Assembly: GCA_013180625.2 (NCBI GenBank)
Contig: SNVD02013892.1
Coordinates: 1-64,000 of the forward strand
DNA length: 64,000 bases
Direction: 5' to 3'
Origin: Boswellia sacra
Lineage: Eukaryota > Streptophyta > Magnoliopsida > Sapindales > Burseraceae
Shown: one piece after another, positions 62,146 to 64,000 of the stretch
Layout: each line of letters opens with the position of its first letter
Numbering within the stretch: position 1 is the stretch's first letter
Notes under the pieces: model-generated
Told to the model about the DNA's origin: nothing
The model's input: the letters and a program-made list of their open reading frames with translations, nothing else
Database searches by the model: none
Position numbers and translations under genes: made by a program

Positions 62146-63888
62146 CACCATAAGAAAAATGCTTATACTTGGCGGTTTTTGACCACCACCTAAGTATATA
62201 TTTGACGGTTTCGAAAGCGCCACCAATGGCACCGCCAAATATAGTATATTTGGCGGTCGATCAAACTGTCAAATATGTACCTACTATACTTGATGGTTTT
62301 TAGCCACCAAGTATGATTACTTTAGAAAATTTTAAAAAAACATACTTGACAGTTTTTAGTCGCCAAGTATGATTTTCAAGAAATTAAAAAAAATATAAAA
62401 TACCGAAAAATTAACTATTTATAAATGCCAAAATAAATCATAATTTAAGTATGAAATAACAATATGATTACTACTATTATCAAAACAACAAAATTCAACT
62501 TTAAACATCTCACGTTAGCCAATTAAGAGTACTATATACAATTCCAACTTTATTATACTCAACAAAATATGCTACAATTATATCTCAACTCCAGAAAGAA
62601 GGTAATTTGGGGCCTATTGATGTATATTCATAATAATGTCTAGGTACAAGTTAATATGCAACACAAAACTAAACTTATTTGTCAACTTGATTTAAGAAAA
62701 TTCCAAAAACCTTTTGATCTTCTATAGTGATGAAAATTGTGTGAGCACTACAAAAAAAAAGACAATTATACTCAAAATTAATTTCCAAAAGCATCTAAAT
62801 ATTAAATTATCTAATTGAAAATGCATATAAAATCCATATATAAGTTTCACTATAACATAACAAATATATTAACGAAACAAATTGCATATGGAAGTTACAT
62901 GCAACATTGCATCCATATTAAAGATAATATCACAACCAACTACCATATGTCTTCACAAATCTATATAAATATCACAACTAACTCATGGACATAATTTTAC
63001 ATAGCATAATTCAGATAAATCTCACAACTAATAAAAGTTCTATTATCACCAAAGAAAAGTTACATAAGTACTTATATAACTCAAAACATATATTTTCGGA
63101 ATCTTTTCTATAATTGTTTTCCTATAGATATTCTGATACAAAAATTTTGATATAATTCAAAACATAAATTTGTAATCTTTGATCTCATGAAATCTAATGA
63201 CTGAAATTTAAGGTAAAAGATTATAGTTAATAATGCTAACCCTTGCCATATGAAATAGAAAATTATAAATTTACTTTAAGATTTTATACTTAAAATAAGA
63301 GTTAAAAAGATCTCACCCTATTGTTTTAAGTAATTTCTCTTAAGGTAATATTTTATTTCTATTTTTATTTCTTTATTTTTAAATAATAAATTAATTTTTT
63401 TAGTTTGTCTTTATTATATAAATATAATGAGCACAGTAAGAGAATAAAGGGAGACAGAAAAGAGAAAATGAAGAAGAATAAGAAAAAGTAAAGCTTGGTT
63501 AAAAGCTTAAACTAAGGAATGAATATGAGTTTTTATAGTCAAAGGTTTGAGCCAATTAAAAACTGTAAAATAATTTACTTGCTATGTATATATTATAAAC
63601 AATAGAGTTAATAAGTATTTTTTGATATGTTGAATTATTACGATTCTAGGAGATAAGAATCTTGAAATCAACATGATATTTGGTAGAATTAAGTTAAAAT
63701 AATTTTATTTTAATTATAATTATTCAAGTGGCAACAATCTATGAACACTATATTTAGACTAAAAAAAAGTCTAATGGCGAGCTTGATATTATATCCCTAC
63801 AAAAAGGAAAAAATAAAATATTAATATTAAACAGAACATAATAAGTAAATATTAATACATGTAGTCGCTTTTATTTTGTAAAAAGACT
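62146..63888 (+). mobile_element. Truncated CACTA-type element (left end and AT-rich body)
   Basis: Left terminus CACCATAAGAAAAATGC is a worn form of the CACTA terminus at 63889. Subterminal repeats GGCGGT, GACGGT and their complements fill 62163-62375 and share the GCCACCAATGGCACCG block with the next element. Past about 62400 the sequence is AT-rich with no ORF, and no right terminus was found, so the extent is uncertain. Confidence 0.55.
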
Positions 63889-64000
63889 CACTACAAGAAA
63901 AAATGCCATATTTGACGGTCTTTGTATATATTTGGCGGTCTTAAAAACGCCACCAATGGCACCGTCAAATATGATCAATTTAACATATTTGGCGGTCTTA
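63889..64000 (+). mobile_element. Left end of a CACTA (En/Spm-like) transposon, continuing past the window
   Basis: CACTACAAGAAAAAATGCC followed by ATTTGACGGT and ATTTGGCGGT in both orientations: terminus plus subterminal transposase-binding-type repeats. Preceded by ACT, a possible 3-bp target duplication; the right end is not in view. Confidence 0.78.

Noticed and set aside
62746..62762. CACTACAAAAAAAAAG as a third CACTA terminus
   Set aside because: No GGCGGT-type subterminal repeats follow; likely chance in A-rich DNA.

Overview
The window is nuclear DNA of a flowering plant, most likely a eudicot. Genes have many short exons with GT-AG introns, intergenic DNA is AT-rich, and plant LTR retrotransposons (Athila-, Tekay-, Tat/Ogre- and Reina-like), a Mutator-like element and CACTA ends are present. 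I cannot name the species. All exon models below were read by eye from splice sites and reading frame, not from transcripts.

Region 1 (1-11233) is an almost complete Athila-like Ty3/gypsy retrotransposon whose first few LTR bases lie outside the window. Its gag-pol is broken. Between integrase and the 3' LTR, where Athila elements usually carry an env-like ORF, it carries three intact ORFs: a 55-aa peptide, a 118-aa basic cysteine-rich protein resembling small nucleic-acid-binding proteins of Betaflexiviridae, and an intronless full-length LONELY GUY (LOG) cytokinin-activating enzyme with a C-terminal LxLxL (EAR-like) tail. This module is the most unusual thing in the window. The 5' LTR also contains an unremoved Nextera mate-pair junction adapter, which is an assembly artefact.

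Region 2 (11234-19720) is the 3' end of an older Tekay/Del-like chromovirus into which the Athila landed. Its LTR contains two nested solo LTRs: one of the same superfamily (11519-14808) and one Tat/Ogre-like (15695-17645, perfect CCTAT target duplication).

Region 3 (about 20900-60500) is the gene island: a BRO1-domain protein (+), a CASP-like membrane protein (-), two tandem 14-exon paralogs of the plastid phytyl ester synthase / diacylglycerol acyltransferase family (+), and an F-box protein (-). Both acyltransferase paralogs keep intact reading frames although each carries a related Reina-like chromovirus in an intron, in sense orientation. In the second gene that element sits exactly at the end of a Mutator-like element.

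Region 4 (60500-64000) has no genes: a CT/TA microsatellite, an approximately 120-bp minisatellite, and two CACTA-type termini rich in GGCGGT subterminal repeats, the second running off the window.
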